From Clostridia bacterium (GTDB lineage: Bacteria > Bacillota > Clostridia > Oscillospirales > Acutalibacteraceae): a stretch of 64,000 nt of DNA. Position numbers and translations under genes: made by a program. The stretch covers positions 1-64,000 of the forward strand of contig CAAGBN010000068.1 in assembly GCA_900768075.1 (NCBI GenBank). Direction: 5' to 3'. The notes beneath the pieces are model-generated. The model did not search any database. It saw only the letters and a program-made list of their open reading frames with translations, and was not told the origin of the DNA. This document shows positions 14,985 through 23,614 of this stretch, in pieces. The first letter of the stretch is position 1. Each line of letters opens with the position of its first letter.

Positions 14985-16037
14985 ATGGATAACAAAATTG
15001 CTGCTATCAAAGAACAGTTTTTAGCTGAGCTTGCAAAGGCTGAAAATTCAGCTGACCTTGAAGCAATAAGAGTTGCTTATCTCGGTAAAAAAGGCTTCGT
15101 AACAGAGCTTATGAAAGAGATGAAAGATCTTTCAGTTGAAGAAAAGAAAACTTTCGGCCAGAAGGTAAACATAATCAAGGGCGAAGTAACTGATAAGCTT
15201 GCTGAAAAGAATCAGGAGCTCAAGGAAAAAGAGCTTCTCAAGGAAATCGAATCAATGCCCGAATTCGATATTTCAATGCCCCCCACACTCGGTGAAGGCT
15301 CATACCATCCTGTAACACTCGTACAGCGTCAGGCTGAAAGAATCTTCAAGTCAATGGGCTTCACAGTAGAAGACTATGCTGAGGTTGTTTCAGACTACGA
15401 ATGCTTCGAGTCACTTAACATTCCCAAGCACCACCCTGCAAGAGATATGCAGGATACCTACTATCTTGAAAACGGCCAGCTTCTCAAGAGCCAGACTTCA
15501 GCTGCTCAGAACGCTATTTACAAGAAGTATAAGGATGCACTCGTTAAAGACGGTGTACCCATCAAGGCTATTTTCCCCGGCCGTTGCTTCAGAAACGAGG
15601 CAACAGATGCTTGTCACGAAAACACATTCTTCCAGATGGAGGGTGTAATGGTTGACAAGAACATCTCAATCTCAAACCTTATCTACTTTATGAAAACTAT
15701 GCTTTCAGAAGTATTCCAGAAGGATATCAAGGTTCGTCTCAGACCCGGCTTCTTCCCCTTCGTTGAACCCGGCTTCGAGCTTGATATCAGCTGTCTCATC
15801 TGCGGCGGTGAGGGCTGTCCCTCTTGTAAGCACAGCGGTTGGCTTGAGCTTTGCCCCTGCGGTATGATTCACCCGGAAGTGCTCAAGGCAGGCGGCATCG
15901 ACCCTGACGAGTACACAGGCTTTGCTTTCGGTCTTGGTCTTACAAGACTTGTTATGATGAAATACGGTATTAAAGATATCCGTGACCTTAACGGTGGCTC
16001 ACTCAAGTCACTTACACAGTTCACAGACGACGAATAA
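14985..16037 (+). CDS. pheS: phenylalanine-tRNA ligase alpha subunit
   Basis: A 350-residue catalytic subunit of the (alpha-beta)2 PheRS. The N-terminal coiled coil covers about residues 1-90 and the class II synthetase core follows. Core landmarks are the HHPARDMQDTYYLE segment, the FRNEATDACHENTFFQMEG segment of motif 2, and the C-terminal GLGLTRLVMMKYGIKDIRDLN of motif 3. ATG 14985 follows GGAGG by seven bases; an upstream in-frame Met lies inside the T-box RNA and is not used. An extra CLICGGEGCPSCKHSGW Cys cluster precedes motif 3, as in many Clostridia. Cotranscribed with pheT. Confidence 0.97.
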   Translation: MDNKIAAIKEQFLAELAKAENSADLEAIRVAYLGKKGFVTELMKEMKDLSVEEKKTFGQKVNIIKGEVTDKLAEKNQELKEKELLKEIESMPEFDISMPPTLGEGSYHPVTLVQRQAERIFKSMGFTVEDYAEVVSDYECFESLNIPKHHPARDMQDTYYLENGQLLKSQTSAAQNAIYKKYKDALVKDGVPIKAIFPGRCFRNEATDACHENTFFQMEGVMVDKNISISNLIYFMKTMLSEVFQKDIKVRLRPGFFPFVEPGFELDISCLICGGEGCPSCKHSGWLELCPCGMIHPEVLKAGGIDPDEYTGFAFGLGLTRLVMMKYGIKDIRDLNGGSLKSLTQFTDDE

Positions 16038-16058
16038 TAGGAAAGGAGAGAGTAACTA

Positions 16059-18419
16059 ATGTTTTTATCAATGAATTGGATTTCAGACTTTGTTGACCTT
16101 GAGGGTATCGATAAGCTTGACCTTATCCACAGATTCTCACTCTCAACAGCTGAAGTTGAAAACGAAATTTTCTTCAAGGGTAGCGACATCAGCGGTATCG
16201 TTGTTGCTGAAATCAAGGAAATCGCAGATCACCCCGAATCAAAGAAGCTTCACCTTTTAAAGGTTGATGCAGGCGACGGTCAGCTCACAGATGTTGTTTG
16301 CGGTGCTCCCAATGTAAGAGTTGGTATGAAGACTGCTTTTGCTAAAATCGGTGCAAAGATCGGTGAAATCGATATCACACCCAGAGCTCTTGCAGGTTAC
16401 ACCTCCTACGGTATGTGCTGCAGCGGTAAGGAAATCGGTATCAGCGACGATAACAGCGGTATTATGGATATTACAGACGATATTCCCAACGGTACCGATA
16501 TCAAGGATGCATACGAAGTTGAAGATATCATCTTCGAGGTTGACAATAAGTCACTCACAAACCGTCCTGACCTCTGGGGTCACTACGGTATTGCAAGAGA
16601 GTTTGCAGCTCTTGCAGGCAGACCTCTCAAGGCTCTTGACAGTGCAGATCTTTCCAAGTATGACAATCTTCCCAAGGTTGATATGAAAATCGAAGACGAC
16701 CTTTGTCAGAGATATTCCTGCTTACAGGTTGAAAACATCACAAAGAATGTCAGCCCCGTAAATATGCAGATCAGACTCTTCTACTGCGGTATGAGAAGCA
16801 TTAATCTTCTCGCTGACCTTACAAACTACCTTATGCTTGAAATGGGTCAGCCTATGCACGCTTTCGACTCAAGAAAGGTTGAAAAGCTTCGCATCAAGCG
16901 TTTCGATGAAAGCTTCAGCTTCACAACTCTTGACGGTATCGAGAGAAACATCGACGAAAACACACTTATGATCTGTAACGGTGACACACCTGTTGCTATT
17001 GCAGGTATTATGGGTGGTCTTGACAGTGAAATCGTTGAAGACACAACAACACTTACTCTTGAAAGTGCTACCTTCAACGCTGTTTCAATCCGTAAGTCAA
17101 CAGTAAGACTTTCACACAGAACAGACGCTTCAATGAGATATGAGAAGTGCCTTGACCCCGAAATGACAGTACCTGCTATTGCCCGTTTCGTTAAGCTTCT
17201 TCAGGATATCGACGGTGGCGTGAATGTTGTTTCAGCTCTTACAGACGAAAAAGCTTTCGAATACGATAAGGTAAGCCTCAGCTTCGACAAGAAGTTTGTT
17301 GACAGATATACAGGTATCGAAATCAGCAACGAAACTATCGTTAAGACTCTCGAAAGCCTCGGCTTCGGTGTAGAGCTTAAGGGTGACGATTTCACAGTTG
17401 CAGTACCCTCATGGAGAGCAACTAAGGACGTAACTATCAAGGCTGACATCATCGAAGAAATCACAAGAATTTACGGCTACGATAACTTCGATATCCACAC
17501 AACAGAGTCACCTATTTATCCCGTACGTCCCGATGTAGAAAAGACAGTTGAAGACAAAATCAAGGATATCCTTGTTAAGCGCTTCTCACTTCACGAAATG
17601 CACTCATATGTATGGATGTACTACGATGAGTGTAAGGATCTCGGCATCGAAATCGAAGATAACGTTAAGCTTGTAAATGCTACTAACCCCAACATTGAGG
17701 TTATCAGAAAGTCAATCGTTCCCACACAGCTTTGTCAGGCTAAGATCAACAACACATATGCTCCCTCATTCGGCATCTTCGAAGTGGGCAGAGTTGTTGA
17801 AGGTCTTAAGGAAGACGGACTTTGCAACGAAAAGAAGAAGCTTGCTATCACACTCTTCTCAAAGACAAAGTCAATGGAAGAAATTTACTTCGAGCTTCGT
17901 GATATGCTTGCAACTCTTGCTCTTGATATCAAGCATCTTTCACTTTCATATGAAACTATCGCAGCTACACATTGCTATCAGCATCCCAAGAACCTCAACG
18001 CTGTAATTCTCGGTGGCAAGGTTATCGGTGAAATCGGTATTGTTCATCCTACAGTATCAAAGAAGGTTGATAAGAAGGCTAACATTGTTTACGCTGAAAT
18101 CGACGTTAAGGATTTCGCTGAAGCTGCAGCAGATGCTATCAAGTACGAAGAACCCTCAAAGTTCCCCGGCATCGAAATTGACCTTTCATTCATTAGCGAT
18201 AAGTTTGCTCCTATCGGCAAGGCTATTGCAGATGCAAACTGTCCTCTTGTTAAGAAGACAGAGGTAGTTGATACTTACGCTGACGAAAACGGTAAGTCAA
18301 TCACTTCAAGAATCACTTTTGCTCATCCTGAAAAGACTCTTACAAAGGAAGAGGTTATGGATGTTGTAAACGGCATTATTGCTGACCTTGAAGCAAAGGG
18401 CATCAGCCTCAAGAAATAA
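16059..18419 (+). CDS. pheT: phenylalanine-tRNA ligase beta subunit
   Basis: A 786-residue beta subunit. It has the N-terminal tRNA-binding OB fold (about residues 40-150), the B3/B4 editing domain (about 210-380) that clears mischarged Tyr-tRNA, the B5 domain (about 400-470), and a catalytic-like core. The C-terminal FDX-ACB anticodon-binding domain covers about 695-786 (begins PSKFPGIEIDLSFI). It starts 21 bp after pheS with GGAAAGGAG, so the T-box controls both. The length is normal for the long bacterial form. Confidence 0.97.
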   Translation: MFLSMNWISDFVDLEGIDKLDLIHRFSLSTAEVENEIFFKGSDISGIVVAEIKEIADHPESKKLHLLKVDAGDGQLTDVVCGAPNVRVGMKTAFAKIGAKIGEIDITPRALAGYTSYGMCCSGKEIGISDDNSGIMDITDDIPNGTDIKDAYEVEDIIFEVDNKSLTNRPDLWGHYGIAREFAALAGRPLKALDSADLSKYDNLPKVDMKIEDDLCQRYSCLQVENITKNVSPVNMQIRLFYCGMRSINLLADLTNYLMLEMGQPMHAFDSRKVEKLRIKRFDESFSFTTLDGIERNIDENTLMICNGDTPVAIAGIMGGLDSEIVEDTTTLTLESATFNAVSIRKSTVRLSHRTDASMRYEKCLDPEMTVPAIARFVKLLQDIDGGVNVVSALTDEKAFEYDKVSLSFDKKFVDRYTGIEISNETIVKTLESLGFGVELKGDDFTVAVPSWRATKDVTIKADIIEEITRIYGYDNFDIHTTESPIYPVRPDVEKTVEDKIKDILVKRFSLHEMHSYVWMYYDECKDLGIEIEDNVKLVNATNPNIEVIRKSIVPTQLCQAKINNTYAPSFGIFEVGRVVEGLKEDGLCNEKKKLAITLFSKTKSMEEIYFELRDMLATLALDIKHLSLSYETIAATHCYQHPKNLNAVILGGKVIGEIGIVHPTVSKKVDKKANIVYAEIDVKDFAEAAADAIKYEEPSKFPGIEIDLSFISDKFAPIGKAIADANCPLVKKTEVVDTYADENGKSITSRITFAHPEKTLTKEEVMDVVNGIIADLEAKGISLKK

Positions 18420-18580
18420 AAAATATCGCGTTTTTGATTCTTTTTCCGCGATAGGAAAAAGAATGCCTGCCCGGCTAGGGCAAAGAAAGATTGATAACCC
18501 CTCAGTCAAAATTGACAAGCCAATTTTGACATCTCTCCTTTCAGGGGCGACTAGAAAGAGGTTGCACCTGCGGTGAAATT
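18420..18580. repeat. two intergenic repeats after pheT
   Basis: Family 2, copy A (18431-18495) has the hairpin attctttttcc/ggaaaaagaat followed by gcctgcccggctagggcaaa with a gccc/gggc stem. Next (about 18499-18552) is a different repeat that starts aacccctcagtc, contains gtcaaaattg/caattttgac arms and closes with aggggcg. It resembles the CCCCTCAGTC...AGGGG repeats that are abundant in Clostridia. Both sit between pheT and its terminator, so they are transcribed with pheST. Confidence 0.65.
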
Positions 18581-18585
18581 ATAAC

Positions 18586-18621
18586 AGTGCAGAAGTTAAC
18601 CGCTTCTGCACTTGCTTTTTT
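18586..18621 (+). terminator. terminator of pheST transcript
   Basis: A perfect 10-bp stem agtgcagaag (18586-18595) with cttctgcact (18603-18612), followed by a T-rich tract. It lies 170 bp after the pheT stop because repeats occupy the gap. Confidence 0.8.
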
Positions 18622-18675
18622 ATAAAGATAATAGTATAATAACCCCATAGCCAATTGGCAAAAGGAGGAAAAAAT

Positions 18676-19128
18676 ATGAAAAACAGTAACGCCTTACAGG
18701 CAGTAAAATTCGCTTTGTTCTCAGCTTCGGCAGGTATCATTCAGGTAGGTTCATTCACACTGCTCAATGAGCTTGTTCTGCCTAACATCAACATCGAAAA
18801 CGAAAAGATTATGGCAATTTTAAGTGCAGAATATGGTGTATGCTATCTTATCGCCCTTATCCTTTCGGTTTTATGGAATTTTACATTCAATCGTCGCTTT
18901 ACCTTTAAGTCAGCAGCTAATGTGCCTATTGCTATGGCAAAGGTTTTCGGCTTCTATCTTGTGTTCACACCTGTTTCAACAATCCTCGGCGAAATGGCAA
19001 CAGGCAAGGGTATCAATGAGTATATTGTTCTTGGTCTGACAATGCTTTCAAATATGGTGCTCGAGTATCTTTTCTGCAAGTTTGTGGTTTACAAGGGTCA
19101 GGAAAATACACTGGAAGAGAAAAAATAA
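18676..19128 (+). CDS. GtrA-family membrane protein
   Basis: A 150-residue protein with four hydrophobic segments typical of GtrA/PF04138. These proteins are usually linked to translocating lipid-linked sugars or to cell-wall glycan decoration. The loop between segments 2 and 3 has the family pattern WNFTFNRRFTFKS. ATG 18676 follows AAAGGAGG; an in-frame Met at 18655 lies upstream of that site. The gene is alone, with no glycosyltransferase beside it, so the target glycan is unknown. Confidence 0.85.
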   Translation: MKNSNALQAVKFALFSASAGIIQVGSFTLLNELVLPNINIENEKIMAILSAEYGVCYLIALILSVLWNFTFNRRFTFKSAANVPIAMAKVFGFYLVFTPVSTILGEMATGKGINEYIVLGLTMLSNMVLEYLFCKFVVYKGQENTLEEKK

Positions 19129-19136
19129 GGAAAGTT

Positions 19137-19204
19137 CTTTTGATTGCTTTTCTTTCAAGAAAAGTAATGCCTGCACGGCGAGTGCAAAGAAAAAATAGTT
19201 TGAT
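19137..19204. repeat. intergenic repeat family 2, copy B
   Basis: Hairpin attgcttttctt/aagaaaagtaat followed by gcctgcacggcgagtgcaaa with a gcac/gtgc stem. Compared with copy A at 18431, both stems differ in sequence but remain paired. Confidence 0.65.
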
Positions 19205-19301
19205 AATATAAAGGACCGCAATGAATTTTGGGAGCCACAAGAGGATATGCTTTTTGCCGGTGCACAAAAACAACACAAAATGCGCTGATTTTTATATTAA
19301 T

Positions 19302-19334
19302 AAAAGACGACTTCACACGAAGCCGTCTTTTATT
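19302..19334. terminator. bidirectional terminator between converging genes
   Basis: Arms agacgacttc (19305-19314) and gaagccgtct (19319-19328) around loop acac, flanked by A and T tracts on the two sides. It ends both the GtrA transcript and the leftward M23 operon. Confidence 0.85.
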
Positions 19335-21050
19335 TTAGCTTATATAAGGATAGGGGTTGACCTTGTAGCCGTTGACAAGCATCTCAAAGTGAAGATGCGG
19401 GCCTGTTGAGTTACCCGTTGAGCCGATACGGCCTATCTGCTGACCCTGATATACCCTCTGACCCACACGGACTGTAATCGAACCGGGGTACATATGAGCG
19501 TATCGGGTTTTGATGCCGTTGCCGTGGTCGATGACAACTGTATGGCCGTAGCCGTACCAACCGCTGTATGCAGTGACAACTGTACCCGAAGCAGCAGCTA
19601 CAACAGGTATACCTGCTGATGAGCCTGAGCCGAGAACAATGTCTATACCACCGTGATATGACCAGCCTGAAATGCTTGCACTTCTGTAGCCGTAGTATGA
19701 TGAAACTCTGTAAGCACCTCTTGTGGGCCAGATGAAGCCTGTTGAACTGCCGTAAGAGCCACCGTAATAGGAAGCCTTGGTACCAATCTGCACTATTTCC
19801 GTAATCGGATGAGTGACAACCTTTTCGGATACAGTAGCTGTGTAAGCTTTTTTCGAGCCGATATAGGTTACAAGCTCAGTGATGAGCATTTTGCCGTTTT
19901 TACCCTTTTGCAAGGTCTTTTTAGTGCCCTTATAAAGAGTTGAGGTGTTTTTCTTGACAGTGTCATATTTGATAGTTTCATAGCGTGTGACAGTCTTCAT
20001 AGTCTTGACTCTCACAGGTGAATCCTTTGATTGAAGCACCTTGAGAAGCTCAGCCGTATCCCATATGATGTCGCTGTTTTCGGGATAGTAGCCCTGAACG
20101 TACTCGATTTCTTCTACAAAGCCTACAATGGTGTCAGCCTGAGCCTTTTTTTCATAGGGTGCGAGTATACTGTCGAGAACTGAAAGAGCATCTGATTCAT
20201 TGAGCACAGCGCATAAAAGCTCTCCGTTGATATATATACCGCAGGCTTTTTTATATTCCGATGAGCTGTTGGCAAGCAGACTTTCGCTGATTACCTCTGC
20301 ACTGCTGAGACCCGAGGGCTTTATTCTTTCTGTTTTAAAGGTGATATCTTTTAAAAATTCTGCAGACTCATCTGTGCCGTAAAGCATAGACAGTGCCTTG
20401 TTTTTACCTTCGTTCCATACGCTTCGGCTTTCGGCATATGCAATAGGTGTGCCCTGATACATAATCTTAAGGGCAGTGATTCTGTTGTCAGTCGCGTGAA
20501 AGGCTATAATGACAACGAGGATTGCCGCAAAGGGGAGCAGGTGATTGACAAGGCTTGAGACAAGCTGTTCCTGCTGAAAGAAGTTTTGTGAAATATAGCT
20601 TTTGAGAGATTTGATAAAAAAGGATGTTTTGTTTTCATCCTCCTGCTTTAAGGTCAGAACACGGATGGTCTTGATATCTCTGCTGATAGCTTTGCCTTTT
20701 GCAAGGTGCTGTCTCAGATTTTTATCTCTGAGTCGTCGGAAGGTTCTGCCTGAAAATGAAAGCAGAGCCGAAAATGCTTTGACAGGTATCAGCACTAAGG
20801 GAAGCAGTAAGCTTATGAGCTTTTTGAAAATACCGATATACATTTCACCGAGGCTTTCGGCAAAATCAAGAAATCTCTCAATAATATGAGCTTTATCAGA
20901 TGATAAGACAAGGTCGACAGGCTTTTTAGGTGCAGAAGCAGTGACTTCTGTGGGTATGATTATCCTTTCAGCTTCGCCCTTGTCATACTCGGCATATTGT
21001 ATATTATCCGAGCCGTAAAGGGAAAATATATCTTTCTTTTCTTTTTCCAA
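19335..21050 (-). CDS. membrane-anchored M23 peptidase with G5 domain
   Basis: A 571-residue cell-wall endopeptidase candidate. The N-terminal 180 residues are cytoplasmic and basic, with hydrophobic stretches near residues 75-95 and 170-190 that anchor it. A G5-like domain lies near residues 340-410 (begins VTRYETIKYDTV). The M23/LytM domain covers about 455-560, with the zinc ligands HGGIDI and HLHFEM and the YGYRS/YGHTVVIDHG strands. It likely cleaves peptidoglycan cross-links outside the membrane. It is last in a leftward operon, 40 bp after luxS. Confidence 0.9.
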   Translation of the reverse strand: MEKEKKDIFSLYGSDNIQYAEYDKGEAERIIIPTEVTASAPKKPVDLVLSSDKAHIIERFLDFAESLGEMYIGIFKKLISLLLPLVLIPVKAFSALLSFSGRTFRRLRDKNLRQHLAKGKAISRDIKTIRVLTLKQEDENKTSFFIKSLKSYISQNFFQQEQLVSSLVNHLLPFAAILVVIIAFHATDNRITALKIMYQGTPIAYAESRSVWNEGKNKALSMLYGTDESAEFLKDITFKTERIKPSGLSSAEVISESLLANSSSEYKKACGIYINGELLCAVLNESDALSVLDSILAPYEKKAQADTIVGFVEEIEYVQGYYPENSDIIWDTAELLKVLQSKDSPVRVKTMKTVTRYETIKYDTVKKNTSTLYKGTKKTLQKGKNGKMLITELVTYIGSKKAYTATVSEKVVTHPITEIVQIGTKASYYGGSYGSSTGFIWPTRGAYRVSSYYGYRSASISGWSYHGGIDIVLGSGSSAGIPVVAAASGTVVTAYSGWYGYGHTVVIDHGNGIKTRYAHMYPGSITVRVGQRVYQGQQIGRIGSTGNSTGPHLHFEMLVNGYKVNPYPYIS

Positions 21051-21090
21051 GGACGCGACCTCCTCCTTTCATCATATTTTTATAGTTTAA

Positions 21091-21555
21091 TTATTTTTTA
21101 GGGTAGATGAGCTTATCAGCTGTCCAGCCGAAGAGTACCTCATACATTTTTGCAGCCTCTTCCTTTGCACCCTTAAGGTCGTGGTCACGGTAGTTGCCGC
21201 ATTCCTCAGCTGATACACCGGGAATTTCGCCCTCAAATTCAGCGCAGAACTTAAGTGCTGAGCGAGTCAGTGCAATAGCGCCTGCCTTTGAAAGAGTATC
21301 AAGAGTGATGAAGTAGAAGCCTGTTCTGCAGCCCATAGGACCGAAATAAACGATTTTATCTGCAACGTCGCTGTTTCTTACAAAGGTTGCAAAAAGATGC
21401 TCAAGGGTGTGAATTGCGCCGTTTGACATAACATCCTCGACGTTGGGACGTCTTGTTCTTATGTCATAGGTAACAGTATTGGCATCTGTACGTGAGAGAT
21501 ACATACCCTTGGGAAGAATTGTGTGGTCGATTGTAAAGCTTGCAATTTTTTTCAT
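21091..21555 (-). CDS. luxS: S-ribosylhomocysteine lyase
   Basis: A 154-residue enzyme that splits S-ribosylhomocysteine into homocysteine and DPD, the precursor of autoinducer-2. The metal ligands are in HTLEHLF and ECGNYRDHD, and the catalytic Cys is in GPMGCRTGFY. The length is normal. The Met at 21555 is chosen because the AAAGGA site (21565-21570) is nine bases away; the Met at 21561 would be only three away. It lies between recG and the M23 gene; no pfs/mtnN is next to it. Confidence 0.96.
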   Translation of the reverse strand: MKKIASFTIDHTILPKGMYLSRTDANTVTYDIRTRRPNVEDVMSNGAIHTLEHLFATFVRNSDVADKIVYFGPMGCRTGFYFITLDTLSKAGAIALTRSALKFCAEFEGEIPGVSAEECGNYRDHDLKGAKEEAAKMYEVLFGWTADKLIYPKK

Positions 21556-21571
21556 AATCATATTTCCTTTC

Positions 21572-23614
21572 TCAGTTGAAGCTGAGTTTGCTTTCAGCTT
21601 GCTTTATAAGTAAATTTTTAGTTGCTGTTTTAAGTCCCTTGTTTTCATCCTTTGAGAGGGTAGGGTCTTCGGCTAAGATTTTCTTTGCTGCTGCATGTGT
21701 CTGACGGACAGTATCCATATTTTCCGTAAAGGATGCGATTTTCATTTCAGGTAGACCGTGCTGACGTGAGCCGAAAAATTCACCGGGACCTCGCAATTCA
21801 AGGTCTCTGTCTGCTATGGTGAAGCCGTTGTTGGTTTTGCACATAATTTCAAGTCTCGCCTTAGCGGTTTCACCTTTGGCATCACTTACAAGTATACAGT
21901 AAGATTTATCCTTGCCTCTGCCGACTCGGCCACGAAGCTGATGAAGCTGTGACAGACCGAAGCGCTCGGCGTTTTCTATAACCATAACAGTTGAGTTGGG
22001 TACATCAACCCCCACTTCAATAACAGTGGTGGAGACAAGAAGCTGAATATCTCCCGACTGAAAGCCTGACATAATTTTATCCTTTTCCTTGGCTTTCATT
22101 TTGCCGTGAAGAAGACCTACCTTGTATTCTTTGAACTCTTTTTTTGCAAGAGCTTCAGCGTGCTGTACAGCCGAAGCTATATCGTTTTCATTTTCCTCTA
22201 CGGCAGGGCATACGATATATGCCTGATTGCCCGAGTCAAGATTTTTCTTTATAAAGCCGTACATTCTCTCACGGTAGGATGAGTCAACGGCAAAGGTGGA
22301 AATCTTCTGTCTGCCCTTTGGAAGCTCGTCTATAACGGACACATCAAGGTCACCGTAGATGATAAGTGAAAGAGTACGGGGGATGGGAGTTGCACTCATA
22401 ACGAGAGTGTGAGGATTGTTGCCCTTGCCTGTGAGGGTGCCTCGCTGACGCACACCGAAGCGGTGCTGTTCATCAGTGACAACAAGCCCGAGGTTGTGAA
22501 ATTCGGTGTTGTCTGTCAGCAGAGCGTGAGTGCCGACAATATAGTCAATCTCACCGTTTTTCAGTCTTTCCTTGATATCTGCTTTCTTTTTTGCTGATAC
22601 CGAGCCTGTGAGAAGCTCGCAGGTGATATGGGGGTCGGTAATGAGATTGCTGAGAGTCTTATAGTGCTGCTGAGCCAAGATTTCTGTGGGAGCCATAAGG
22701 ACACTCTGCATATTGTTTTTTGCGGCAGAGTACATAAGAGATGCGGCAACTACAGTTTTACCGCTGCCAACATCACCCTGAACGAGTCTGTTCATAGGCA
22801 CACTGCACTTCATATCAGCGATGCACTCACTGATAACTCTTGTCTGAGCATTGGTCAGAGTAAAGGGGAGAGTCTTTATGAAATCCTCGGAATAATCCTT
22901 TTTCAGCGAAAGGCTTGTCCTGCCCTTGTTTCTGCTTTTAAGGCGAAGCATAGCAGTCTGAAAAATCAGAAGCTCCTCGAAAATAAGACTCTTCTTTGAT
23001 ATTTCAAGGTCATTTTTGCTCTTTGGGAAGTGGATATTTCTAAGGGCAAAATTCTTATGAGCCAGTGAATACTCACTTCTGATTTTTTCGGGTATGGGTA
23101 AAGGAATATCCTCTTTCAGATAAGCCTCGAGAGCATTTTCCATTATTTTGCAGAGAATCTTTGAGGTGATACCTGCTGTCAGAGGATAGACAGGCTTGAG
23201 GCCTGCCTCTTTATCATACGGCACAACAAGAGGGTTGCTCATTTCGAGATTGCCTGTATTGGCTGTGACCTTGCCGTAGAAGATATATTCTTCTCCCTGC
23301 TCGAGAGAGTCAGCGAGATATTTGCTGTTGAATATATTTATACGTACTCCCGCCTTACCGTCGGTGACGGTGGTTTTATAGATAACCATACCTGTGCGGA
23401 TTTTATTTTCTATGGGAGTATAGCCGACTATGGCATTGAAAGCGTAAACATTGCCCGGTTTCATCTGAGATATAGGGGTCAGATCTGTGAAATCAAGATA
23501 AGTCCTCGGAAAAAAGTGCACAAGATCATAAAGAGAGAATATGCCGAGCTTTCTGAGAAGCTCCTCTCTCTTTTCGCCTATGCCTTTTATATATCTCAAA
23601 GGAATATCTGACAT
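21572..23614 (-). CDS. recG: ATP-dependent DNA helicase RecG
   Basis: A 680-residue branch-migrating helicase that remodels stalled forks and Holliday junctions. The N-terminal wedge/OB domain covers about residues 1-250. The helicase core has Walker A GDVGSGKT, motif II in DEQHRFGVRQR, ATPIPRT, and the motif VI region QLRGRVGRG. The TRG region is near 600-650 (DLELRGPGEFFGSRQHG). It overlaps the stop of the upstream binding-protein gene by one base (TGATG), showing translational coupling. Confidence 0.96.
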   Translation of the reverse strand: MSDIPLRYIKGIGEKREELLRKLGIFSLYDLVHFFPRTYLDFTDLTPISQMKPGNVYAFNAIVGYTPIENKIRTGMVIYKTTVTDGKAGVRINIFNSKYLADSLEQGEEYIFYGKVTANTGNLEMSNPLVVPYDKEAGLKPVYPLTAGITSKILCKIMENALEAYLKEDIPLPIPEKIRSEYSLAHKNFALRNIHFPKSKNDLEISKKSLIFEELLIFQTAMLRLKSRNKGRTSLSLKKDYSEDFIKTLPFTLTNAQTRVISECIADMKCSVPMNRLVQGDVGSGKTVVAASLMYSAAKNNMQSVLMAPTEILAQQHYKTLSNLITDPHITCELLTGSVSAKKKADIKERLKNGEIDYIVGTHALLTDNTEFHNLGLVVTDEQHRFGVRQRGTLTGKGNNPHTLVMSATPIPRTLSLIIYGDLDVSVIDELPKGRQKISTFAVDSSYRERMYGFIKKNLDSGNQAYIVCPAVEENENDIASAVQHAEALAKKEFKEYKVGLLHGKMKAKEKDKIMSGFQSGDIQLLVSTTVIEVGVDVPNSTVMVIENAERFGLSQLHQLRGRVGRGKDKSYCILVSDAKGETAKARLEIMCKTNNGFTIADRDLELRGPGEFFGSRQHGLPEMKIASFTENMDTVRQTHAAAKKILAEDPTLSKDENKGLKTATKNLLIKQAESKLSFN

